Positions 45,004 to 53,883 of a stretch of 64,000 nucleotides of DNA are shown in pieces. Both the position numbers and the translations under genes were made by a program. This DNA comes from Sphingomonas colocasiae (GTDB lineage Bacteria > Pseudomonadota > Alphaproteobacteria > Sphingomonadales > Sphingomonadaceae): positions 275,819-339,818 of the forward strand of contig NZ_JAINVV010000012.1 of NCBI RefSeq assembly GCF_019880585.1, written 5' to 3'. The stretch's first letter is position 1. Each line of letters starts with the position of its first letter. Under the pieces are notes generated by a model. That model saw only the letters and a list, made by a program, of their open reading frames with translations. It was not told the DNA's origin and did no database searches.

Positions 45004-45459
45004 ATGAACGCGACACAAGACGATATTCCGCCTCCGCCGGAGGTTCGCGGCATCGTCCTCGACGGCGCCGAACCCTATGTGATCAAGGCGGACGAGAATG
45101 CCGCCCTGTGCCGCTCGACCGGGATCGAACCGGCGGGCGACGGCACCGCACACCCCATCTACCACTTCATCGCAACGCAGCTCGGCATGAAGCATTCGGT
45201 CGCCGAGTTCTGCGCATTGTTCGATTTCGACGTCGCGGATGGGCCCATGATCGTGGGCTCGATCGTGACGTTCCATACCCCGCTCAGGGTGGAGACGCCC
45301 TATTGGGTGCGCGGCGAGATCCTGAGCATCACCCGCAAGCAAAGCCGCAAGCTCGGCACGATGGATGTCGCCGACTATCGGCTGGCGCTGCTCGACGGCG
45401 AAACGTCCGTCGCCGAAGTGACCAACAGCTGGATCTTCCCGCGAAAGGCACGGACATGA
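45004..45459 (+). CDS. hot-dog fold protein, MaoC N-terminal-like subunit
   Basis: A 151-residue protein with a hot-dog-fold pattern (HPIYHFIATQLGMKHSV, MIVGSIVTFHTPLRVETPYWVRGEI). The D-x-N-P-x-H hydratase motif is missing, so it is probably the non-catalytic partner of the next gene. Such split hydratases act as heterodimers on bulky enoyl-CoAs, as in steroid side-chain degradation. GGAGA lies upstream of ATG 45004. Its stop overlaps the next start (ATGA). Confidence 0.75.
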   Translation: MNATQDDIPPPPEVRGIVLDGAEPYVIKADENAALCRSTGIEPAGDGTAHPIYHFIATQLGMKHSVAEFCALFDFDVADGPMIVGSIVTFHTPLRVETPYWVRGEILSITRKQSRKLGTMDVADYRLALLDGETSVAEVTNSWIFPRKART

Positions 45460-45851
45460 CGCCCGGTACATTGCTGACCCCCTTTGTCGTGGAGGCCGTT
45501 TCGCCTGGCGCGATGCGGGAATGGTCGGTGTTTCTCGCCGACCCCAATCCGATCCATCTCGACGCGGAGGCGGTCAGGGCGGCGGGCCTCGGCGATCGCC
45601 CCATCAATCAGGGGCCCGCCAATCTCGCCTATCTCATCAACCTGTTGTCGCTCAATTTTCCGGAGATGGACATCGTTACGCTGGAAACGCGCTTCAACGG
45701 CAACGTCTTCGCAGGCGACCGCTGCGTCGCCGGCGGACATGTGATCGAAGTCGGCGAGACCGGCGTGCGCTGCGAGATCTGGCTCGATGTCGATGGCGGG
45801 GGCCGCGCCGTCAGCGCGAACGCCAGCGTGCGGAAGCGCGCGCGGCCCTGA
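45456..45851 (+). CDS. MaoC family enoyl-CoA hydratase subunit
   Basis: A 131-residue hot-dog-fold protein that carries the hydratase motif in DPNPIHLDAEAVRAAGLGDRP (about residues 29-49; catalytic Asp and His). A central helix (NQGPANLAYLINLL) and the ETRFNGNVFAGD strand complete the fold. It overlaps the preceding gene by four bases, which supports a heteromeric R-specific enoyl-CoA hydratase with that subunit. It converges with the TetR gene 28 bp away. Confidence 0.9.
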   Translation: MTPGTLLTPFVVEAVSPGAMREWSVFLADPNPIHLDAEAVRAAGLGDRPINQGPANLAYLINLLSLNFPEMDIVTLETRFNGNVFAGDRCVAGGHVIEVGETGVRCEIWLDVDGGGRAVSANASVRKRARP

Positions 45852-45879
45852 CCATGCCGAATGCCCGGCCTCGCTTGGT

Positions 45880-46554
45880 TCAGCCCGCAGACCGATCGTA
45901 ACAGGCCAGCCCTTGCACCATGATGCCGGCCGACTGGACCGCGATCTGCTCGATCGGCAGCGGCCCGCCGGGGCTGTACCATTGCGAGATCGAAACCACG
46001 CCCCGCATCACGACCTGGCCGATTGTCGGGATATCGAAGGATGCGGGCACCTGGCCCTGCCGCACCGCGAGCTCGATCAGGCGGACGAGCGTGTCGTAAT
46101 AGATGCGTCGTTCGGCGAGAATGGCGTTCTGCTGGCTTTGATCGAGATAGTCGAAATCGCGGGAATAGATCGCAAGCCGATCGGCATGTTTACCGGTGTA
46201 GATGCAGAGCTGGACGAGAAAGGCGCGCAGTTCGCCAAGCGGATCGGTGGTGCTGAAGTTCACGCTTTCCGCCAGCGCGATGCCGCCGAGATGAAGATCC
46301 TTCAGGATCTCGAACAGCAACTCCTCCTTGGAATCGACATAATAATAAAGACTGGCTTTCCGGATCCCCACCGCATCGCTGATATCCTGCATGGAGGTGG
46401 CGAAGAATCCACGCCGATTGAACAATTCGGTGGTGACGCGCAATATGTCCGCCCAGCGTTTCCGCGCCTTCGCGCTCTGGCGAGGCGCATTTTCGATTGC
46501 GGCCGGCACATGTGCCGCATCATTGCCTGGCAGCGTCCGCGATCTGGCTCTCAT
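45880..46554 (-). CDS. TetR-family transcriptional regulator
   Basis: ATG 46554 is six bases after AAGGA; upstream codons are an overlap with the next gene. The 224-residue product has a basic N-terminal tail, then the helix-turn-helix ATSMQDISDAVGIRKASLYYYVDSKEELL, and a C-terminal domain with the pattern of the KstR2/FadR-like TetR group. It is the only TetR gene among the operons carrying the ACCnATyGGT motif and so is the best candidate regulator, probably responding to an acyl-CoA. A weak match, ACCTATCGCG at 46590-46599, lies upstream of its start. Confidence 0.88.
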   Translation of the reverse strand: MRARSRTLPGNDAAHVPAAIENAPRQSAKARKRWADILRVTTELFNRRGFFATSMQDISDAVGIRKASLYYYVDSKEELLFEILKDLHLGGIALAESVNFSTTDPLGELRAFLVQLCIYTGKHADRLAIYSRDFDYLDQSQQNAILAERRIYYDTLVRLIELAVRQGQVPASFDIPTIGQVVMRGVVSISQWYSPGGPLPIEQIAVQSAGIMVQGLACYDRSAG

Positions 46555-46645
46555 TTGTCTTCCTTGTGCATCGGCAGGACGCCTGCGCAACCTATCGCGC
46601 GGCCATGGGCATTTCCAGCGGAAGTGCCGGGTGGGGGGCCTGCGG

Positions 46646-47503
46646 TCACGCGATGGCGACCCCGGGCGGCGTCCATGCATCGCGGTCGACGAACAGGTCC
46701 AGCGTCAGCGGCATGCCGGGCACATCCTGATAGGCGTCGAAATCGCGATGGCCGGCCTCCCAGAGCACTTCGTCGTCGAGGAAGAAACGCCCCGTGCATG
46801 CGCGCGCGTCGCGCTTGAAGATCGTACAGGCGGCTTCGGCCATGATCTCGGGCCTGCGCGCGACGATGCCCGCGGATTGCTCGCCGCCCATGCCGAGCGC
46901 GGCGGTCGCGATCGCCGTTCGCGGCCACAGACCGTTGAAGGCGACGCCCTGCGCGCGGAACTCCTCGGCCATCGCCATCATGTAGATGCTCATGCCGAAC
47001 TTCGACAGCGCATAAGCGGGAAAGCGGCCGAACCAGTGCGGCCGCATGTGCGGCGGGGGCGAAAGCGCAAGGACGTGCGGATTGGCCGACCGCAGCAGAT
47101 GCGGCAGACAGGCCCGGGATACAAGATAGGTGCCGCGCGCATTGATCTGATGCATCAGATCATGACTTTTCGCGTTGACCGCGAGCGTGCCGCCAAGATT
47201 GATCGCCGACGCATTGTTGACGCAGATATCGACGCCTCCGAAATGCGCTACCGCTTTTTCGACCGCAGCGTCGATAGCATCCCCGTCACGGATATCGACG
47301 GCGATCGGCAACGCCTTGCCGCCGGCTCGTTCGATCGCGTCGGCCGCCGTGAAGATCGTACCGCTGATGCCCGGACGCGGCACGGAAGACTTTGCCGCGA
47401 TCACGATATTCGCGCCTTCCCGCGCCGCACGCAGGGCAATGGCCAGGCCGATCCCACGGCTCGCGCCCGTGATGAACAGCGTCTTGCCGCACAGATCGGC
47501 CAT
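46646..47503 (-). CDS. SDR family oxidoreductase, HSDL2-like
   Basis: A 285-residue short-chain dehydrogenase. ATG 47503 has AAGGAAG upstream. TGASRGIGL is the cofactor loop and CVNNASAINLGG replaces NNAG; Tyr and Lys lie in PAYALSKFG. The insert and PHMRPHWFGRFP segment resemble HSDL2-type SDRs; these may bind acyl-CoA or sterol-like ligands. The serine of the active site is not in the usual place (LALSPPPH). It is divergent from the ligase at 47628 and shares the operator at 47544-47565. Confidence 0.88.
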   Translation of the reverse strand: MADLCGKTLFITGASRGIGLAIALRAAREGANIVIAAKSSVPRPGISGTIFTAADAIERAGGKALPIAVDIRDGDAIDAAVEKAVAHFGGVDICVNNASAINLGGTLAVNAKSHDLMHQINARGTYLVSRACLPHLLRSANPHVLALSPPPHMRPHWFGRFPAYALSKFGMSIYMMAMAEEFRAQGVAFNGLWPRTAIATAALGMGGEQSAGIVARRPEIMAEAACTIFKRDARACTGRFFLDDEVLWEAGHRDFDAYQDVPGMPLTLDLFVDRDAWTPPGVAIA

Positions 47504-47543
47504 TCCCGCCACTTCCTTCGTCAATTGCGCTTCAAGAATATTG

Positions 47544-47565
47544 TTTTCGACCAATCGGTAGATTA
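47544..47565. promoter_or_regulatory. operator in the SDR/CoA ligase divergent region
   Basis: TCGACCAATCGGTAGATTA, core ACCAATCGGT at 47550-47559, is one of the best matches to the shared motif. It lies 41 bp upstream of the SDR start (minus strand) and 63 bp upstream of the ligase start, so it may control both directions. Confidence 0.7.
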
Positions 47566-47627
47566 CAAGCATGGACAAGACAAGAAATTTCGCGAGCGCG
47601 GCGCAAGCGATCAAGGGAGCGGACGGC

Positions 47628-49178
47628 ATGTATCTCACCCAGACCCTGCACCGGCTGAAACGACAATCGCCCGACAGCACCGCGCTGATCGCGGACGGCG
47701 CACGCGAAAGCTGGGCAGAGCTTGCGGATCATGCGGCGCGCTTCGCCGGCGCGCTGCGGCGCCTGGGGCTCGCGGCCGGTGACAGGGTTGCGCTGCTCGC
47801 GCCCAGCGGCATTCCCTATGTCCACTATCTTTACGGCACCTGGTGGGCGGGTGGTGTGCTCAATCCGGTCAACACGCGCTGGTCCGCCGCGGAGATCGGC
47901 TTTTCCCTGATCGACTGCGGCACGGAGATCCTGATTGTCGATCCCGCTTTCGCCGCGCTCGTACCGGATATCCGCAAGCACGCGCCCGATCTGCGGCATG
48001 TGCTGAGCCTGGGCGAAGAGGGTGCTGCCGACCTGACGCCCCGTAGCGCATGGCTCGACGATGCGCCCGCCATTCCGGACGCGTTGCGCGCGGGTGATGA
48101 TCTGGCGGCCATTCTCTATACGGGCGGCACGACCGGGCGGCCCAAAGGCGTCATGCTCACGCATCGCGGCATCATGACATCATTGCTGGCGACGCTCGCC
48201 TTTCCCGGCGCGACACCCGGCGACATGTTCCTCCATGCCGCGCCGCTTTTCCATATCGGGGGCATGGGCGGACTGCTCTTCGCGCTGCTCGCCGGCAAAA
48301 GCTGCGTCTTGTTGCCCGCCTTCGAGCCGGCCGCCGTGCTCGCGGCGGTCGAGACCCATGGCGTCAGCGATGCCTTTCTGGTGCCCACGATGCTGCGCAT
48401 GGTGATCGACCACCCGGCCTTTGCCGGGCATGACATGTCGAGCCTGCGTCTTGTCCGCTACGGCGCCGCGCCGATGGACGAAGCGCTGATGGATCGGCTG
48501 GTCGCGGCGCTGCCGCAAGCATGTTTCCTGCAGGCCTATGGCATCACCGAGCTGTCGCCGACCTGCTGCATGCTCGGCCCCGCCGACCATGGCCCGGAAG
48601 CATTCGCCGACGGCCGGGGCCGATCGGCCGGGCGCCCCATCGCGGTGCTGGAAGTCAGGATCGTCGACGCGGAGGGCAATGAGGTGCCCCGCGGGGAGGC
48701 CGGCGAGATCGTCGCGCGCGGGCCCACCGTGATGGCCGGCTATTGGGGACGCCCCGAGGAAACGGCGTCAGCGATACGCGACGGGTGGCTGCATACCGGC
48801 GACATCGGCCGGTTGGACGCGGCCGGCTATGTCACCATCGTCGATCGATTGAAGGACATGATCGTCTCGGGCGGCGAGAATGTCTATTCCGCCGAAGTGG
48901 AAGCGGCGCTTGCCGGCCATCCGGACATCGCGATGTCGGCAGTCATCGCGGCATCGGACGAAACATGGGGTGAGCGGGTACATGCCGTCGTCATTGCGCG
49001 ACCGGGCCAGGCCATCGATCTCGCCAGTGTCCAGGCCCATTGCCGCAAAACGCTAGCCGGCTACAAGATTCCGCGTTCGATGACGCTTGTCGACCAACTG
49101 CCCTTGTCCGCCGCCGGAAAGATCCTGAAGAGCGAGCTTCGTCAGCGATTTTCGGGATGGGACGGCAAATCCGCGTGA
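47628..49178 (+). CDS. AMP-forming acyl-CoA ligase
   Basis: A 516-residue ANL-family ligase. ATG 47628 (MYLTQTLHRLKRQSPDS) is chosen over 47571 because AGGGAG lies eight bases upstream and the operator ends only 5 bp before 47571. ILYTGGTTGRPKGVMLTH is the P-loop, YGITELSPTC the A5 motif, HTGDIGRLDAAGYVTIVDRL and VSGGENVYSAEVE the hinge, and PLSAAGKILKSELR the catalytic Lys region. It activates a fatty or alicyclic acid. A third ligase in the window suggests several acid intermediates or chain lengths. Confidence 0.93.
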   Translation: MYLTQTLHRLKRQSPDSTALIADGARESWAELADHAARFAGALRRLGLAAGDRVALLAPSGIPYVHYLYGTWWAGGVLNPVNTRWSAAEIGFSLIDCGTEILIVDPAFAALVPDIRKHAPDLRHVLSLGEEGAADLTPRSAWLDDAPAIPDALRAGDDLAAILYTGGTTGRPKGVMLTHRGIMTSLLATLAFPGATPGDMFLHAAPLFHIGGMGGLLFALLAGKSCVLLPAFEPAAVLAAVETHGVSDAFLVPTMLRMVIDHPAFAGHDMSSLRLVRYGAAPMDEALMDRLVAALPQACFLQAYGITELSPTCCMLGPADHGPEAFADGRGRSAGRPIAVLEVRIVDAEGNEVPRGEAGEIVARGPTVMAGYWGRPEETASAIRDGWLHTGDIGRLDAAGYVTIVDRLKDMIVSGGENVYSAEVEAALAGHPDIAMSAVIAASDETWGERVHAVVIARPGQAIDLASVQAHCRKTLAGYKIPRSMTLVDQLPLSAAGKILKSELRQRFSGWDGKSA

Positions 49179-49217
49179 CGATCGCGGCGCCCGCCATCCG
49201 ATTGCCGGGGCGGGGCC

Positions 49218-50927
49218 TCAGCGCACCGATCGGGCGCATGTGAAATTGCCGGCGGACCGCGTGGCCCCCGATCCGCGATAGACCGCTTTCGCGGGATAGG
49301 GACAGATCGGCCGCTGCATTTCGATCGCGCTCTTGTCTTCGCCTGAGAATTTCGTCGTGATGATGCGGTCGGGCGCAGCCCCTGTGTCGGTCCACGCGAT
49401 CAGGGCCGAGAAGATGTCATGCTCTGCATCGTCCACCGGCGGACGCGGCGGAATGCCGAGCGTCGCGTTGAAAGCATCGGGGCCCGCGCCGCCACCGCAA
49501 TGCATCATACCCGGCGCCAGGAACAGGCGCGCATTGTCCTCGAGCTTGCCGGCACCACCGAGTTGCGCGGCCTGCCGCTCGTAAAAGGCCACCGACTGCC
49601 CGGGCGCCACCAGCGTATCGGCCAGGCCGTGATAGATGATCAGCTTGCCCCCGCGCGCGACGAACCCCTGAAGGCTGCCGCGCGTCGCATCGTTCACGAT
49701 CCCGTCCAGGCGCGCCTGGACCTCGGGCATGTCACGATCGAAATCGAAGCGCTTCCAGTCCCAATCGGCACCGAAGACCCATTTGAAAAGTCCCCCGAAG
49801 GGTGGCTGGCCGTTGATCGGCGTCTGCAGGAACGACCAGCCGAAGGTGTCCGGCATTTCGCTTCCCGGCAGCCAGCCGAAATAGCGCGGCCTGCCGTCAC
49901 GGCTCGTCGGCCCCGAGTAGAATGCGCGCGCGGTCGCGACCTCGCCTTCGGTCAGGCAATTGTCGGATACGGTACCCTTGCATTGCAGCAGGCCGGGATC
50001 GAACTGGCAGCTCATCGGATCCGAAACGAACGGATCCCCGGCCAGTCCATGCCCCTGGCGCCAGCAGGTCGCGATGGCGGCCTTGTTCAGCAGTTTGAGC
50101 TTGCCGGCCGAAAGCAGGCTGGCCGGCGTGCGATGCGCGGCCGCATAATCCCAGAGCACCGCCGCATGGCCCCATGTCCGGTTGATGACCGGAGCACCCA
50201 CGAGGATGCCGTCATAATCGGCCGGGTAATACAGCGCTTCTATCAGGCCCTGCTGACCGCCCGTCGAACAACCGGTGTAATAGGCACGCTTCGCATCCCG
50301 GCCATAAAAGGCCCTGGTGATGGCCTTGCCGGTGACGGTCATCGCATGCGTCGACAGGCGGGCCCAGTCCCGCCACTTGCGCGGCTGTCCGATCAGGGCG
50401 TCTCCCTCCAGCGGGGTTGCCGGTGCGGTGCCGGTGTCGGTCGTCGCGGTGGCGAATCCGCGTCGCAACCCATCGGCCATGCCCGAATAGCCGGAGGCGA
50501 GAATGCCGGCGAAGCCGCCATTGCCGTTGCCGTGGAAGACGCCGGCCCACCCTTCCACGGGCAACCAGATCTCCACGCCGACATCGGAGCCGGGCGCCGA
50601 ACGCACGCGCGCGACGACGCGGCAGAAACTGCGATAGCCCGGCGCCTCCCCCACGACCGTCGTCTCGGCGGCCTTGGCGGGAACAAGCGCCGCACTCACG
50701 ATGCTTGTGTCGGGAAGTCGTAATTTTCCGAGCGCCTCGCAACGTGCGGCCATCGCCTCCGGCGCCGGTGCCCGAACCAGCGCCGCGACCGCCGGAGGCG
50801 GCACGGCCGGCGCCGCCATCAAAGCCGCCGCCACGACGACAGCCCGCCTCCGACGCATGGATCGTCTCGGCGAATCCGACTGTCCCGTCATGCACCAAAG
50901 CGCCATCAACCGGGCTACGGACCTCAT
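49218..50927 (-). CDS. tannase/feruloyl-esterase family protein
   Basis: A secreted or periplasmic 569-residue esterase. The start is ATG 50927, which overlaps the carboxylesterase stop (ATGA) and has AGGAAAGGG upstream. A second Met near residue 24 begins a basic signal-like segment (MRRRRAVVVAAALMAAPAV). The nucleophile motif GCSTGGQQG, the Asp in GLADTL, and His in MMHCGGG, with flanking Cys of the CS-D-HC pattern, identify the tannase family. Members hydrolyse aromatic esters such as gallates, ferulates and MHET-like compounds. It is the last gene of the TonB receptor/AACS/MFS/carboxylesterase operon. Confidence 0.9.
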   Translation of the reverse strand: MRSVARLMALWCMTGQSDSPRRSMRRRRAVVVAAALMAAPAVPPPAVAALVRAPAPEAMAARCEALGKLRLPDTSIVSAALVPAKAAETTVVGEAPGYRSFCRVVARVRSAPGSDVGVEIWLPVEGWAGVFHGNGNGGFAGILASGYSGMADGLRRGFATATTDTGTAPATPLEGDALIGQPRKWRDWARLSTHAMTVTGKAITRAFYGRDAKRAYYTGCSTGGQQGLIEALYYPADYDGILVGAPVINRTWGHAAVLWDYAAAHRTPASLLSAGKLKLLNKAAIATCWRQGHGLAGDPFVSDPMSCQFDPGLLQCKGTVSDNCLTEGEVATARAFYSGPTSRDGRPRYFGWLPGSEMPDTFGWSFLQTPINGQPPFGGLFKWVFGADWDWKRFDFDRDMPEVQARLDGIVNDATRGSLQGFVARGGKLIIYHGLADTLVAPGQSVAFYERQAAQLGGAGKLEDNARLFLAPGMMHCGGGAGPDAFNATLGIPPRPPVDDAEHDIFSALIAWTDTGAAPDRIITTKFSGEDKSAIEMQRPICPYPAKAVYRGSGATRSAGNFTCARSVR

Positions 50928-52579
50928 GCGCATCCCTTTCCTGCCACGGGCAGCACCGGAGCATAGGCGCCGACGCGCCAATCCCACGACTGGGCGCCGC
51001 TCGCGCGACGCCGGCACATGATCCGTTCGTGCAGGTCGAAAACACCCGGCATGAACTTCTGCGCCATGCGCGGCCCGCCTTCGAAGCGCATGAACGCATT
51101 GTCGGTGCCGAATGGCAACCACTCGGATGCCCCTTGCGCAATGGGACGGCCGGTGCGGGCGAAGCTCGTCCAGTAATCGAGCATCGCGTCGGCGATCCGC
51201 CGCTGGCCCGCATCATCGGGAATTCTGGGCCAATTGGGCGGCGTGGCCTGGAAATTCCCGAATATGAACGGAACCTCCGACGCGTGAAAGCCGGTCAGGC
51301 CCGCTTCATCGGCACTGGGATAGCTGTGGCTGAACAGATAGAGATAGGATGGCTGGCCAAGCCTTGCCTGGGCGCGGGCCAGTCGTTCCATCGCCCAGGA
51401 ATATATGCCGTCGCGGCTCGCATCGAGCCGTGCCTGTTCCGGGTCCGTGGCGGGATAGAGCCGCAGATAGGCATCCGACGCATCGCCATAGCGCGCCCGG
51501 ATATCGGCGGTGTAGGCATCCGCACTGGCCGGCAGCGGCGGCAGGAGCTGGCGCAGGCTGCGGGTTTCACCACTGTTGAGGCCCGCGATCAGCGGTACCG
51601 GTGCCTGCTCGCCGCGATCGAACGTGTCGACGAGCTGGCGCTTCAGAATATGCCCGTCGATCGTGCCATAAGGCAGGAAGCCGGCCATGGCGGATGCAAC
51701 GCTCAGTTTGCGCGCATCCATTGCACGCAAGTCCGCGATCGATTTCGCGCCCAATTTGCCGGCAAGCGCTACGCCGATCGCCTCGGCGGATTGCTCGCCA
51801 TAACGCGCGTTCCGCAGCTCCGGCATGGTGAACATATAGCCGCTCTGCGCGACGGCCTTGCCGAACAGTCCACGCGCGTGCGGCGACGCCATGAGATATT
51901 CGACGCTGAGCGCACCCGCGGACTCGCCGAAGATCGTCACATTATGCGGGTCGCCCCCGAATGCCCTGATATTGCGCCGGACCCATTGCAGCGCCGCGAT
52001 CTGGTCCTGCAGGCCGTAATTGCCGGAAACGCCCTCCGCCGTTTCCCTGCCGAGCTCGGGATGCGCCAGATAACCGAGCACGCCGAGCCGATAGTTTATC
52101 GAAACGAGGATGATGCCGCGTTTCGCGAACTCACGGCCATCATACATGGCCGACTGGGCACTGCCCCAGATCAGGGTGCCGCCATGAATCCATATCATCA
52201 CCGGAGCGTTCCGGGCATTTTCAGGGGCCGTCACGTCGAGCGTCAGGCAATCCTCGCTCATGTCGATCGCGCCGCGATCATAGGGGCCCTGCGCCATTGG
52301 CGGCTGAATGCAGGCGGCGCCCCGGCTTTGCGCAGCCCTGATCCCCGCCCAGCGCGGCAAGGGTTGCGGCGCTCGCCAGCGCAGCGCGCCGAGCGGCGGC
52401 TTCGCATAGGGGATCGCGCGGAACTTGCGGGCATTGTCCTCGATCACGCCCCGCACCGATCCGGCGGGCGCATCGACCACCGGATCTTGCGCCGCGCTCC
52501 GCTCACCCGTGCCGGCAGGAACCGCCGTGGACAGGGCCAGGCCGACAAAGCCGATCAACGCACGAACCGGTATTTTCAT
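50924..52579 (-). CDS. type B carboxylesterase, secreted
   Basis: A 551-residue esterase. The N-terminus (MKIPVRALIGFVGLALSTAVPA) is a signal peptide. EDCLTLDV is the family signature, HGGTLIWGSA the oxyanion region, and FGESAGALS holds the nucleophile Ser; Glu and His of the triad are near DEAGLTGFHASEVPFIF. It likely hydrolyses an ester in the periplasm or outside the cell. It is two bases after the MFS gene and overlaps the tannase-like gene. Together they suggest an ester substrate that needs two kinds of cleavage. Confidence 0.92.
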   Translation of the reverse strand: MKIPVRALIGFVGLALSTAVPAGTGERSAAQDPVVDAPAGSVRGVIEDNARKFRAIPYAKPPLGALRWRAPQPLPRWAGIRAAQSRGAACIQPPMAQGPYDRGAIDMSEDCLTLDVTAPENARNAPVMIWIHGGTLIWGSAQSAMYDGREFAKRGIILVSINYRLGVLGYLAHPELGRETAEGVSGNYGLQDQIAALQWVRRNIRAFGGDPHNVTIFGESAGALSVEYLMASPHARGLFGKAVAQSGYMFTMPELRNARYGEQSAEAIGVALAGKLGAKSIADLRAMDARKLSVASAMAGFLPYGTIDGHILKRQLVDTFDRGEQAPVPLIAGLNSGETRSLRQLLPPLPASADAYTADIRARYGDASDAYLRLYPATDPEQARLDASRDGIYSWAMERLARAQARLGQPSYLYLFSHSYPSADEAGLTGFHASEVPFIFGNFQATPPNWPRIPDDAGQRRIADAMLDYWTSFARTGRPIAQGASEWLPFGTDNAFMRFEGGPRMAQKFMPGVFDLHERIMCRRRASGAQSWDWRVGAYAPVLPVAGKGCA

Positions 52580-52581
52580 GA

Positions 52582-53883
52582 TCAGCTCCGCTCCGGGCTG
52601 GAAGACGCGCGTTTGATCAGCCGGGCAAGCCACATGAACAGCAGCGCCGCGATGAGATACATGGGCGCGAGCGCATAGAGGCCCATCTGCAGGGCGTGCT
52701 CTCCATGATACGGACGGAAGAAGTCGCTCGCCATGCCGACGAATGTCGGCCCCAGGCCAAGCCCGATCAGGTTCATCACGAGCAGCAGCAATGCGCCGGA
52801 AATCACCCGCGCCCTCGGATCGACCTCGCCCTGGACGAACGTGACCGTCGCGGGGAGGAAGACGGAATTGAGGAACAGCGGCACGCACAGCAATATGAGC
52901 GCCACCTCCCAGCGATCCGCGGCGACGAAGCCCAGGAAGAAGGGCAAGGCGAGCACAAGCGAGAGCGCTGGAATGGTGGCGTAGGCGGCCTTGTTCCCGA
53001 CACCGAAGCGATCGATGAGGCGGCCGGAGACGAAGATCCCTGCCCCCATGCCGATGCCGACGGCCAGCGCATACCAGATCGCGACCTGCTCCAGCGCCAT
53101 ACCCTTCTCGCGCATCAGGAACAGGGTGGCGAAGTTGCTGAGGCCATAGGTGATGAAATTGGCGGCACCGCTGGCCAAGGCCGCGACCGCCAGGATCCTG
53201 TTGCCGAAAAAGCCACGGATCGCCTGTCCGAAGCTTTCGTCGCGTTCCGGATCAGCCGACGAAACAGGAGCCGGGTCGAACCGGCCACGCTCGGGCTCTG
53301 GGACGATCATGTACACAAGCACCGCGGTGAGCACGCCGATCGCGCCGACGACATAGAATGGCACGCGCCAGTCATAGGCGGCGGCGAGCGATGCGCCGAA
53401 TGCGACGCCCAGCGCGGAGCCGAGCGGCGGGCCGAGATTGAAGATTCCCATCGCCGTGCCGCGCTGTTCGCGCGGAAAGGTGTCGGAGATGATCGCATAG
53501 GATGGCGGCACGCCACCCGCTTCGCCGACGCCCACCGCCATGCGCGCAACCACCAACTGGCCATAGTTTCCGGCCATGCCGCAGGCGGCCGTCGCGGCGC
53601 TCCACAAGCCGCAGGCGATTGAAAGCACCTTCACGCGGCTCGTCCGGTCCGCCAGCCAGCCGACCGGGATCGCGATGAAGCAGTAGAAGAGCGCGAAATA
53701 GAAGCCGGTGATGCGGCCAAGCTGGCTGTCGGTGATCTGCAGTCCGTCCTGGATCGGTTTGGCCAGGATCGAAACGAGCTGGCGATCGAGAAAGTTCAGC
53801 ACATAGACGAAGCACAGCATGCCGAGCACCAGGCCGCGATTGCCGGATGTGCGCTCGCCGGCGCCGATGCCACCCGTTTTCAC
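52582..53883 (-). CDS. MFS transporter, spinster-like
   Basis: A 433-residue inner-membrane protein with about 12 hydrophobic segments. FVYVLNFLDRQLVSILAKPIQ, GWLADRTSRVK, RMAVGVGEAGGVPPSYAII and LGPPLGSALG are signatures of the spinster-like MFS group common in sphingomonads. The GTG at 53883 overlaps the AACS stop (GTGA). It presumably moves the acid or alcohol released by the esterases. A homologous C-terminal fragment lies at 60599-60826. Confidence 0.92.
   Translation of the reverse strand: MKTGGIGAGERTSGNRGLVLGMLCFVYVLNFLDRQLVSILAKPIQDGLQITDSQLGRITGFYFALFYCFIAIPVGWLADRTSRVKVLSIACGLWSAATAACGMAGNYGQLVVARMAVGVGEAGGVPPSYAIISDTFPREQRGTAMGIFNLGPPLGSALGVAFGASLAAAYDWRVPFYVVGAIGVLTAVLVYMIVPEPERGRFDPAPVSSADPERDESFGQAIRGFFGNRILAVAALASGAANFITYGLSNFATLFLMREKGMALEQVAIWYALAVGIGMGAGIFVSGRLIDRFGVGNKAAYATIPALSLVLALPFFLGFVAADRWEVALILLCVPLFLNSVFLPATVTFVQGEVDPRARVISGALLLLVMNLIGLGLGPTFVGMASDFFRPYHGEHALQMGLYALAPMYLIAALLFMWLARLIKRASSSPERS

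Noticed and set aside
46590..46599. ACCTATCGCG upstream of the TetR gene as an autoregulatory operator
   Set aside because: Only eight of ten core bases match and the flanks do not fit; too weak to list as a site.
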